NCBI RefSeq assembly: GCF_030160015.1
Contig: NZ_BSNN01000007.1
Span: 1-64,000, forward strand
DNA: 64,000 nt
Source of the DNA: Amylibacter marinus
GTDB taxonomy: Bacteria > Pseudomonadota > Alphaproteobacteria > Rhodobacterales > Rhodobacteraceae
Direction of reading: 5' to 3'
Shown: in pieces, positions 16,090-24,304 of the stretch
Layout: each line of letters opens with the position of its first letter
How positions within the stretch are numbered: position 1 is the first letter of the stretch
Notes under the pieces: generated by a model
Told to the model about the DNA's origin: nothing
The model's database searches: none
Seen by the model: the letters and a program-made list of their open reading frames with translations, nothing else
Position numbers and translations under genes: made by a program

Positions 16090-17990
16090 GCGGCATGGAT
16101 CTTATTCTCGAAGTCAAGTATCCAGGGGAATCCAAATCTGAGAAGTTCGAGCTTGATAACGGTGTCTATGTCATCGGCAATCAAGAGAAGAGCGATAAGG
16201 GCAAGCCCGTTCAGATCAACAGCCCCTTTGTAACCAAAGACCACGCCTTGGTGGAATCAACCAAGGCGGGGTGGGTGATCACCGCGCTGAAGCCGCAAAT
16301 TCGCATGCGTTCTTCGCAGGGCAATCAGCTGTTGGATGTGCGCGATCCGAAAAAGGTCGGGCCCAATTCCGCCTTTGTTGTTGGCAATATCGAGTTTCAA
16401 TTCCTAGCAGCAGAACAAAGCCAGCGCGCGGCCAAGGATGATGGCCCACGTCAAGGAGCCTCGCTAGATGCCTTGATCAGCGATGTGCATTTGCGTCTGA
16501 CCAAAGAAACGCAATTGCTGACCCGTATCGAAAAGCCCGATACAGAAGATCCCGAGTATATGGCGCAGGTGCGCGAAATCCTGAAGAAGCTGACCGAGAC
16601 CACGCTGGGTGGGCTAAAGGGTACGGATCTTCATGAGCTAGCTGGTGATGCGGCCCGGCGTGATTTGATCTATCGCCATTTGGGTGGTGATGGTGTGCTA
16701 ACCCGCGAAAGCGATGTGGCCGATTTTACCGATGCGGACAAATTGGCGTTGGATAAAATCCAGAACACAATCTTAGGGAAGCTGGACATCAATGATCATG
16801 GCGACTCTGTAGAGGTTTTGGCCAAGATCAAAGAGAATTATCAGGTCTCTTTTGCGAAGAATTCTAAGAGCTTTTCAAATTCAGTCTTGCGCAAGCTGCT
16901 ACAACAGACATTGGTGTCCTCGGTGGATGCTGTGGTGTTTGGTATTGGCCCGCTGGAATATCTGCGCGAGAATGACAATATTTCCGAGATCATGGTTATT
17001 GCCTCGGATAAGATCTTTGTCGAGCTAAAGGGCAATCTGGTGGAAACCGGCCTGTCCTTTGTGGATGAAAAATCATCAACCACAATCACCAGCTATATCG
17101 TTGGACGTGTGGGCAAGCAGATCAACGTGCAAAACCCCTATGAGGATGCGCGTTTGTTGGATGGATCGCGTGTTAACGCGGTGGTTTCCCCCGTGGCGAT
17201 TGACGGAACGGCCCTAACCATTCGTAAATTTTCCGCCGAGAATTTGGGTGCAGAGCAGTTTATTGAATGGGGCGCGATGTCTGCGGCCATGGCCAGCTTC
17301 TTGCGCGGCTGTGTAGTTGCCAAGAAAAACATTGTGGTGTCTGGCGGTACAGGGACTGGTAAGACCACGATGGTGAACTGGCTGGCCACATTGATCCCAC
17401 CGGACGAGCGTATCGTTACCTGTGAAGATGTGGCCGAGCTACAGCTTGGTTTGCCACACGTGGTACGCCTAGAGGCGCGGCCTGCATCTGCGGATGGCGA
17501 GGGCGAGGTTTCTATTCGCGACTTGGTGAAAAACTCGTTGCGGATGCGTCCGGATCGCGTGGTGATTGGTGAGTGTCGTGGCGGCGAGGCGTTTGATATG
17601 CTTCAGGCGATGAATACCGGCCACGAGGGATCGATGACCACGTTACACGCCAATAATGGTGTCGAGGCGATGTCGCGGATGGAAAATCTGGTGTTGATGG
17701 CGGACCAAGGTCTGCCCATTGATGCGATTCGTTACCAAATTTCTGGTGCGGTGGATTTTGTGGTACAGCTAAAGCGTTATCCTAATGGGGCGCGTAAAAT
17801 TTCCGAGGTCTGCGAAATTGGGGGTATTGATAAAACCACCAATCGCATCGAGGTAAGCCCGATTTTTGAGACCCGTTATGATTATCGCGATAGCAAGGCC
17901 AAGGCGAACTTTGCCTTTGCGGGGACAACCCCCGAGGGGATCGAGGAAATTATCAAAGCAGGCTTTGATGCTTCAGAGCTGAGTTTTTAG
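16086..17990 (+). CDS. cpaF: FHA-CpaF fusion: secretion ATPase 2
   Basis: 634 residues. Residues 1-110 look like a forkhead-associated domain (NGVYVIGNQ ... VQINSPFVTKDHALVE, then GNIEFQF); these usually bind phosphothreonine. A helical linker leads to a full CpaF core from about residue 230: Walker A GGTGTGKTT (K426), EDVAELQL, RMRPDRVVIGECRGGEAFDM and MNTGHEGSMTTLHANN. The GTG start overlaps the upstream stop (GTGA); ATG 16095 is an alternative. TadB and TadC follow, so this is the classical ATPase-platform set. The FHA fusion implies control by phosphorylation, notable next to a kinase-like protein that appears inactive. Confidence 0.93.
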   Translation: MSGMDLILEVKYPGESKSEKFELDNGVYVIGNQEKSDKGKPVQINSPFVTKDHALVESTKAGWVITALKPQIRMRSSQGNQLLDVRDPKKVGPNSAFVVGNIEFQFLAAEQSQRAAKDDGPRQGASLDALISDVHLRLTKETQLLTRIEKPDTEDPEYMAQVREILKKLTETTLGGLKGTDLHELAGDAARRDLIYRHLGGDGVLTRESDVADFTDADKLALDKIQNTILGKLDINDHGDSVEVLAKIKENYQVSFAKNSKSFSNSVLRKLLQQTLVSSVDAVVFGIGPLEYLRENDNISEIMVIASDKIFVELKGNLVETGLSFVDEKSSTTITSYIVGRVGKQINVQNPYEDARLLDGSRVNAVVSPVAIDGTALTIRKFSAENLGAEQFIEWGAMSAAMASFLRGCVVAKKNIVVSGGTGTGKTTMVNWLATLIPPDERIVTCEDVAELQLGLPHVVRLEARPASADGEGEVSIRDLVKNSLRMRPDRVVIGECRGGEAFDMLQAMNTGHEGSMTTLHANNGVEAMSRMENLVLMADQGLPIDAIRYQISGAVDFVVQLKRYPNGARKISEVCEIGGIDKTTNRIEVSPIFETRYDYRDSKAKANFAFAGTTPEGIEEIIKAGFDASELSF

Positions 17991-17999
17991 GATATTAAA

Positions 18000-18857
18000 A
18001 TGGAACTGTTTGAAAATACCGCGATATTGGCCGTTATGGCGACCTTGGGCGCGTTTTTGTTTATTATAGGTATCTGGTTTGGCTTTCACAAAGAGCTGAC
18101 CAGCGCCTACAATAGCGCGGCAGATAAATACCGCGATACATTCGTGCTGGAGCTGCAATATCCCAACAATGTGCCAAAGGTTTTTGGCATGTATTTGCTG
18201 GCCACTTTGGTGGCTTGCTTGCTGGGGGTTTTGATCAATCCGGTCTTGGTGATTTTTGTGCTGGCAATCGCCTATTTCCTACCGGGCATCGTTTATGACG
18301 CTAAGAAGATGGAAAAGATCAAGCGTGTTAATCAGGTCTTGCCCAATGTTTTACAACAGCTGGCCGCCAACACCAAAAACACCGGGTCTATTTCTATGGC
18401 ATTGCAAGAGGTGGCGATTACTGCCCCTAAGCCTATGGATTACGAGCTGGCCCTAATCAGCCGCCAAGAACAAGAATTGAAAAGCTTTACCAAGGCCTTG
18501 GCCAACGCGCGCGAGCGGCTGGATAGCCAATGGTTTGATATTGTGACGGCGGTTCTTATCACTGCAGATGAAAAGGGTGGTAAGGCCAGTGCGGCGCTGG
18601 ATAACCTATCTAAGGTGTTCCAACAGCTGATTAAAATGCAAAACCGTATCGATACCGCCACCGCACAGGGGCGCATGTCGATGAAGATGATGTTGGCCAT
18701 GCCCTTTGTTGTGATCGGCATTGTTTACATGGTTGATCCGGGTCTATTGGCGCTGGCGGTTAGCAATACGGCAGGCAAGGTGATGCTGGGTGCGGCCACT
18801 GTATTTTATTTAGGGTCGCTGTTTTTGGCGATTTGGTTGTCGAAGGTGAAATTATGA
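18000..18857 (+). CDS. tadB: TadB-like inner-membrane platform protein
   Basis: 285 residues with an N-terminal helix (ILAVMATLGAFLFIIGIWFG), a central pair (MYLLATLVACLLGVLI and VLVIFVLAIAYFLPGIV), a GspF-type cytoplasmic domain (VNQVLPNVLQQLAANTKN, then GSISMALQEVA) and two C-terminal helices. This matches the T2SSF architecture of TadB, which with TadC forms the platform on which CpaF acts. It follows the FHA-CpaF gene by 9 bp and overlaps tadC by ATGA. Confidence 0.9.
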   Translation: MELFENTAILAVMATLGAFLFIIGIWFGFHKELTSAYNSAADKYRDTFVLELQYPNNVPKVFGMYLLATLVACLLGVLINPVLVIFVLAIAYFLPGIVYDAKKMEKIKRVNQVLPNVLQQLAANTKNTGSISMALQEVAITAPKPMDYELALISRQEQELKSFTKALANARERLDSQWFDIVTAVLITADEKGGKASAALDNLSKVFQQLIKMQNRIDTATAQGRMSMKMMLAMPFVVIGIVYMVDPGLLALAVSNTAGKVMLGAATVFYLGSLFLAIWLSKVKL

Positions 18858-19720
18858 GTAATCTTATCCCCCTTATTATGGCCCTTGCGGGGGCATTGGT
18901 CACCATTGGTGTGCTTAGCTGGCTTTGGAAGCCAGGGGTGGAAACCTATAAAAAATTCCAAGAAGCGATCAAATTCCACGATCCTATTGGTGCCGCTGTA
19001 ATTGCCTTTGCGGGCGAGGTAGAGGCCGAGGATGAGGCGGTGGATTATACCCAAGGTATTTCCAGCGAGGTTCACGAATTTCTCGACCTAAACAAAGAGC
19101 AATATGCCCGTGGGGTCAAGAATTTCACCATCTTTATGGCGGTCTGTTTCCTGTTGGTTGCGTTTTTGTTTGGCGCGGCGCTGATCTCTTGTATCATTAT
19201 TGCGGCGATTGCGGGGGTGATGACCTATTTCATCACCACCTTTACCGCCAATGACCGCATCCAATCGCAGATGACAGAACAGGTGCGCCAGTTCCCGTTC
19301 TTTTTGGATATTTTTCTGCTAACGGTACAATCAAACGGCAATATCGAGGATGCAATCGAAAGCTATCACAGCATTTTCGGGCATAATGAAATCGCCCAAG
19401 AGCTGGTTATCCTACGCGAGGATTTGAAATCGCATGATTTGATCGACAGTTTCGAGCGTTTGCGTAATCGTGTGGGCAATGAGGGGCTGCGTAATATTTT
19501 GGGTGAATTGACCCAAAAGTTGCGCACAGGTACAGAATTGCAGAAAACCTTGGAACAACAATCCGAGGATATGCGGACATTAAGGGAAGAATTGGGCGCG
19601 CAGGCCGCCGAAAGGTTGAACGCCAAGTTCAATATTCCCGTTATACTGAGTGCGGTGGCGGTTTTGTTAATCTTCCTCTCCCCCGCGATTGTTCAAATGG
19701 TAGACAGTGGCTTCCTATAA
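18854..19720 (+). CDS. tadC: TadC-like inner-membrane platform protein
   Basis: 288 residues from ATG 18854, with AAGGTGA just upstream and 4-nt overlap with tadB. N-terminal helix (LIMALAGALVTIGVLSWLW), two central helices (FMAVCFLLVAFLFGAALI, IIAAIAGVMTYFITTF), a T2SSF domain (RQFPFFLDIFLLTVQSNGN) and a C-terminal helix. The family role is as for TadB. A short gap (77 bp) with a possible weak promoter (TTGAAA at 19724, TAGACT at 19746) precedes the next gene. Confidence 0.9.
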   Translation: MSNLIPLIMALAGALVTIGVLSWLWKPGVETYKKFQEAIKFHDPIGAAVIAFAGEVEAEDEAVDYTQGISSEVHEFLDLNKEQYARGVKNFTIFMAVCFLLVAFLFGAALISCIIIAAIAGVMTYFITTFTANDRIQSQMTEQVRQFPFFLDIFLLTVQSNGNIEDAIESYHSIFGHNEIAQELVILREDLKSHDLIDSFERLRNRVGNEGLRNILGELTQKLRTGTELQKTLEQQSEDMRTLREELGAQAAERLNAKFNIPVILSAVAVLLIFLSPAIVQMVDSGFL

Positions 19721-19797
19721 GCTTTGAAATCAAGGGATTTTAGGGTAGACTATGACTCGTTACTGTTCTGCTTTTAGTTATATATTTGGTGCTTAGC

Positions 19798-22700
19798 GTG
19801 AGACGTTTTCTGAAATCATCGCATGTAGTTATATGTGCATTCGTAGTTTTGTTGGCGGGTATGGTTACCGGCGGGCCGATTGGTGCGCAGACCTTCCCCG
19901 ATGTTTCGAGCAAAGACAGCGGGGTCAAATTTGGTCTTGTGATTCTAAACTCGACCTATGATGCTAGCTTTGCACCGGTAGAAGAAACCGACGCTAACCG
20001 CGATAGCATCAGCTATATTTACAAAAACCTTGGTTTTTCCAAAGATAACGTCGTGTTCTTGGAAAACCCAAATAAGGGTGAGATTTCCGCATCTCTGGCG
20101 CTGTTGAACAGTCGCATGCCCAAGGGCGCATCGGTTTTGGTGTATTACCACGGGAATTCCCTAACCTTGCAAAAACAAGAGGGCAATCTTCTGCTTTTGA
20201 GCGGGTTGCGCATTCCGGGGTCTTCGGATCAATTTTTGTGGGATCGCCGTCTGAAACGTGGGGCATTCGCCTTGGCGGATTTGGTGGACGGATTTGCCCA
20301 AGGCAGCCATGTCACCGTATTTTATGATGCCTGCCGCGCCGTGCCATTGGATGCGGATCCCGCTGCCAGTCATTGGAAGATTATCAAAAACCAGCCCTGT
20401 GATCTAGCGCCTGTTACTGGCGCTAATGTGATTTATGGCCACCCAAATATTCCCGCTGGCGGCTATCTGGAAAGCATGATTGTTGCGTTATCAGAGCAAC
20501 CAACCCAAAGTATTGAAAGTTTGGATCTAAGCTTGCGCGAAGCGGCTGCGGATGAATTCGGGGCGGAAGGTCTGGGCGAGAGCCTGTTGCGCAGCGGGGG
20601 TGCCGGTGTTGGCGGGCGGTGTTTGGCCAAGTCAGAGATTGATGGCGTTCTAAGCTGTTTCCAAGAGGCCAAGCCAGAGCCCGTAGCCGTGGCCGAGGTG
20701 CCCAAAGAGCCAGATCAGCCAGCCCCAGATCCACAGGTGACAACACAGGTTGCATCTGATGGGTCGGTTCTGCCCCGTGCCAAGGGTTTGCAGATTGAAA
20801 TGAGCGATGAGGAAAAGGCCGAGCTGGCCGATATCGAGGCCGCTGAAAAGGCCAAGGAAAACGCCGAGATCGTACAGGTTACGGCTACCGCAGAATCTGT
20901 AGCGAAGAAGAAGGCTGCAATGGCGGGTAAGTTGGCAATGGCGGCGGCATGGAAAGAGGCCAAGGCCTCGAATGCCTGTGCCGATTATCAGGTCTTTTTA
21001 GAAACATACCCCAAGGCATTTCAGGCCCGCAAAGCCAAAAAGGCCCTTGCCGGTACCTGTGAAGGCCCAGTGGGCGCTGTTGTCGCAGAAAAATCAGAGT
21101 CCCCAAAAGAAGACGTGAAGACCACCGAAGCATCCGAAGAGCCGAAAGAAGAGATCAAGGTAGCAGAGGCACCAAAACCAGAGGCCAAAAAGCCTACAGC
21201 AGAGCAATTGGCTATCGCATGGGCGGCGGCCAAGAAATCTGACAAATGCGCAGATTACGAGGCCTTTATTGCGGCGCATAAGAACGCGTTGCAAAATGTT
21301 GCGGCCCGTCAAAAGATTGATTCAGGAACCTGTAAGAGCGACGAAAAAGTTGTGGTTGCCCTTCTGCCAAAAATCGAAGACCCAAAAGATGAAGTGGCAG
21401 CGAAGGACGATAAACCCGCCAAAAAACTAAGCTTTACCGAGGCATGGGCCGTGGCGAAAGAAGCACATACATGCCATGCATATATGCAATTCCGCGAAGA
21501 TTACCCCAGCACGGTTTATGCATTCCGCGCAAAAACATCCGCATTGCGGGTGTGTTCTAGTGAAGAGCGCAAAGAATTCACAAAACAAAAAGAGGCCAAA
21601 GAAGAGGCACTGCGCATTGCCGCCGAAGAGGCCAAAAAGAAGGTGATTGTTGCGGTAGTACCAAAGATCGTTGAGCCAGAGGTGGTGGAACCCAAGGTTG
21701 AAGAGCCTAAAGTTGTAGAGATTGAACCAAAGGTAGAAGAACCCACCCGTCCACAAATATTTGAGAACAACAAGCGCTATGCGTTGATGATTGTTAATGC
21801 TGCATATGACGAAGCATTGGGGCCTGTTGCTGCCAGCGAGGCGGATCGTGATGCGGTTTTGAAGATGATCAAGGATTTGCAAATCCCGGAAGAAAATATT
21901 TTGGTTTTGCAAGACCGCGAGAAGAACGATTTGGAAGAAGAGGTCTTCGAGTTTGCCTCGAAGATGAAGCCAGCGTCAGAGCTGCTGTTCTATTATTCTG
22001 GCCATTCGATGACTTATCAGCAGGATAATTCAAACCATATCATCCCGTCCAATTTCACAACGCCAACCACGGGTCAAACACGCCTCAGCAAGCGTCGCTT
22101 TGCCGAGCGTACAATCCCGCTGAAGTCCATCACGCGCTTTTTATTGGAAAACAATCCTCGCCAGTTGGCAGTGATTTATAATGGCTGTGGTGCCCAAGCG
22201 TTGCCAAATGAAAACGACGAGCCGCACTGGGAATTTTTGTTAAAACGCACCTGTAGCAATGAAAAGCTGGTGGGGGCATCGGCCTTCTATCCGGTAAAGG
22301 ACGGGCAGATTGCCGCGGCGACAATAGGCGACAATCAAGCAGACCCGCGCAGCCCCTATATCAGGGGTCTGACCGATGCCGTAAGCAACAATCTGGCGAT
22401 CGATTTCAAAGATTTGCAGGTGAAGGCATTATGGTCAATCGCCTCAGAGGCCCGCAAGGCTAAGCTGAAGGATTTCTTGCAAGAGCCGGTGCTGTTGAAT
22501 AACCCAGAGGTGGCGGCCGAGAAGGTTGGCTTTCGCTGTTTTGCCCAGCTAGAGGCAGATGGCGAGACATTTTGCTCTAATCTAGAGGGCAATTCGATTA
22601 TCGCCGCCAAGCCAGAAGAGAAGGTCGAAGAGCCAGTGAAAGAGGCGATCACGATTGCCCCAACGACGGGTGCGATGATTGCCGATTGGGATGCCGCCAA

Positions 22701-23391
22701 GAGCGCAAACACATGCGAGGCCTATCTGGGCTTTAAGGCGAAATACCCCAATTCTGTTTATGGGTTCCGTGCGGATGCGCTGATCAAGGATCGTCAATGC
22801 GAGATAGAGCCTAGCGCACCAGAGGTGGCCGCCGTGCCAAAGGTTGCGGCAACCGCATTTTGTACCGCAGGTACCGAGCAGAATCCCAATGGCGTGCTAA
22901 AGCGCGAGGGTTTCCGTGCCTTGCAGGTGAAATTGAACGCCGTGGGCTGTAATGTAGGTGCGCCGGATGGGGCATGGGGCCGCGGTTCACAGGGGGGATT
23001 GGACAAATATTTCCGTCATGCCAAGATCAACCCAGATAGTAATCTGCCGACCTGCGCTCTGCTGGATGATTTGCAGAAATTGCCAAATACGCGGATTTGC
23101 CCTTTGGTGTGTAACAGCAATCAAGATTTGATCGCCGGAAAATGTGTGACACGCAAGGTTGCCCCGAAAAAGGTTGTGGCCACCCCAGCGCCTACTACGA
23201 CCAAGCCGAAAACAGAGGTGAAGAAACCGACACCGGCACCCAAAAAGGTAGAAGAACCGGCCAAGGTAGCCGAGCCAGCGCCAGAGCCGATCAAGAAAAA
23301 GACGAAGAAAAAGAAAAAAGTGAAGGTAACCGTTTGTGTGAAGAAATTGGCAAACGGGAAATGCGCTGCAAGCTTGGGGGGGCTTAGGTAA
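19798..23391 (+). CDS. Exported twin caspase-like (C14) protein with repeats and PG-binding-like domain
   Basis: 1197 residues from GTG 19798 (TTG 19786 and GTG 19789 are alternatives), with a signal peptide ending GPIGAQ. Two caspase-like domains: domain 1 (KFGLVILNSTYD, TDANRDS) has YYHGNS where the His motif YYxGH is expected, but keeps Cys in YDACR; domain 2 (KRYALMIVNAAYD, EADRDAV) has YYSGHS and Cys in YNGCG, so His and Cys are both present but the usual Asp before Cys is Asn. Between and after lie four Cys-containing modules starting WxxAK near 20949, 21220, 21445 and 22687. Near 22900 is a peptidoglycan-binding-like segment (FRALQVKLNAVGC, DGAWGRGS), then a Lys/Pro-rich tail. A periplasmic protease or scaffold is likely. 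Confidence 0.85.
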   Translation: MRRFLKSSHVVICAFVVLLAGMVTGGPIGAQTFPDVSSKDSGVKFGLVILNSTYDASFAPVEETDANRDSISYIYKNLGFSKDNVVFLENPNKGEISASLALLNSRMPKGASVLVYYHGNSLTLQKQEGNLLLLSGLRIPGSSDQFLWDRRLKRGAFALADLVDGFAQGSHVTVFYDACRAVPLDADPAASHWKIIKNQPCDLAPVTGANVIYGHPNIPAGGYLESMIVALSEQPTQSIESLDLSLREAAADEFGAEGLGESLLRSGGAGVGGRCLAKSEIDGVLSCFQEAKPEPVAVAEVPKEPDQPAPDPQVTTQVASDGSVLPRAKGLQIEMSDEEKAELADIEAAEKAKENAEIVQVTATAESVAKKKAAMAGKLAMAAAWKEAKASNACADYQVFLETYPKAFQARKAKKALAGTCEGPVGAVVAEKSESPKEDVKTTEASEEPKEEIKVAEAPKPEAKKPTAEQLAIAWAAAKKSDKCADYEAFIAAHKNALQNVAARQKIDSGTCKSDEKVVVALLPKIEDPKDEVAAKDDKPAKKLSFTEAWAVAKEAHTCHAYMQFREDYPSTVYAFRAKTSALRVCSSEERKEFTKQKEAKEEALRIAAEEAKKKVIVAVVPKIVEPEVVEPKVEEPKVVEIEPKVEEPTRPQIFENNKRYALMIVNAAYDEALGPVAASEADRDAVLKMIKDLQIPEENILVLQDREKNDLEEEVFEFASKMKPASELLFYYSGHSMTYQQDNSNHIIPSNFTTPTTGQTRLSKRRFAERTIPLKSITRFLLENNPRQLAVIYNGCGAQALPNENDEPHWEFLLKRTCSNEKLVGASAFYPVKDGQIAAATIGDNQADPRSPYIRGLTDAVSNNLAIDFKDLQVKALWSIASEARKAKLKDFLQEPVLLNNPEVAAEKVGFRCFAQLEADGETFCSNLEGNSIIAAKPEEKVEEPVKEAITIAPTTGAMIADWDAAKSANTCEAYLGFKAKYPNSVYGFRADALIKDRQCEIEPSAPEVAAVPKVAATAFCTAGTEQNPNGVLKREGFRALQVKLNAVGCNVGAPDGAWGRGSQGGLDKYFRHAKINPDSNLPTCALLDDLQKLPNTRICPLVCNSNQDLIAGKCVTRKVAPKKVVATPAPTTTKPKTEVKKPTPAPKKVEEPAKVAEPAPEPIKKKTKKKKKVKVTVCVKKLANGKCAASLGGLR

Positions 23392-23479
23392 TGCAAAGCT
23401 GTTTGAGAAAGAAGAAAAAGGATTTGCCTAAAAACAAATCTATGTTCTACTGTAATTTAAATAAATTGGACGAGTACAA

Positions 23480-24289
23480 ATGTCAGAACTAGTTGAATTA
23501 ATTGTTAAAGACGGGCCGCAAATCGGTCAAAAGATCTCTATTCCTGGTGATGAATGTACACTTGGCGGCAAAGGTAGCGGGGCAGACATCGAGCTGTCTG
23601 GTGTGCCATATGGCGTTAAATTTGCAGAGCTGAAACAGACAGCTGGCAAATGGATACTGATTGAGTTTGAACCAAAGAGTATTTTGCTAAATGATCAGCA
23701 TCTAAAGCGGCGCAACACGCTAAAGAATGGTGATTTCATTCGGTTGCCTAGCCTGAAAAAGGGCCAGAGCTATCGTTATGATCTGGCGTTGACGGTGCCC
23801 AAGAAAGAGAAGGCCACGAAAGAGAAAAGCGCCTCTGCTATCAGCCCGGCGATTTTGATCGGTGGCGGTGCCTATGTGGTTTTGATGCTGTTGGTTGGCA
23901 TGTATTTCATGATGAACGCGGGCGGCAATGCCACCAGTCAAGGGCAATTACAGATTTCACAGGTTTTGACAGCGCTGGACGAGGATCTAAAAAGCATTGA
24001 CACCAGCAAAGATGCGGCCCGCATGGAGGTGGCGCTGTCCAATCGCCCCGAAACATTCAACGAGCTGAAGACATTCTTGCAGGCCGGTCTATCCGAAGAG
24101 GAAAAAACCGCCCTAGAGGAAGATTTCAAGAACCAGGTTTTAACGGTTTTTTCAGATGCTTGGCGCATGGAGCAACAGGAAAAATATCCTGATGCGGCAG
24201 AACTATATGGGAAGGTTATTGCCATCATGGTTGATCGCCATCTGAAGACCACAGAAATCGCGCTCGATCGTCTCAGCGTATTACAATAA
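23480..24289 (+). CDS. FHA-like membrane protein
   Basis: 269 residues. The first 110 resemble an FHA fold (VELIVKDGPQIGQKISIPGD, then CTLGGKGSGADIELSG, later ILLNDQHLKRRNTLKNGDFI), though the GR and SxxH signature residues are poor, so phosphopeptide binding is uncertain. A single membrane helix follows (AILIGGGAYVVLMLLVGMYF), then a helical, probably periplasmic domain of about 115 residues. It lies 88 bp after the caspase-like gene in an AT-rich gap and 15 bp before the pseudokinase gene. Confidence 0.75.
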   Translation: MSELVELIVKDGPQIGQKISIPGDECTLGGKGSGADIELSGVPYGVKFAELKQTAGKWILIEFEPKSILLNDQHLKRRNTLKNGDFIRLPSLKKGQSYRYDLALTVPKKEKATKEKSASAISPAILIGGGAYVVLMLLVGMYFMMNAGGNATSQGQLQISQVLTALDEDLKSIDTSKDAARMEVALSNRPETFNELKTFLQAGLSEEEKTALEEDFKNQVLTVFSDAWRMEQQEKYPDAAELYGKVIAIMVDRHLKTTEIALDRLSVLQ

Positions 24290-24304
24290 GAATTAGGGGA
24301 AACA

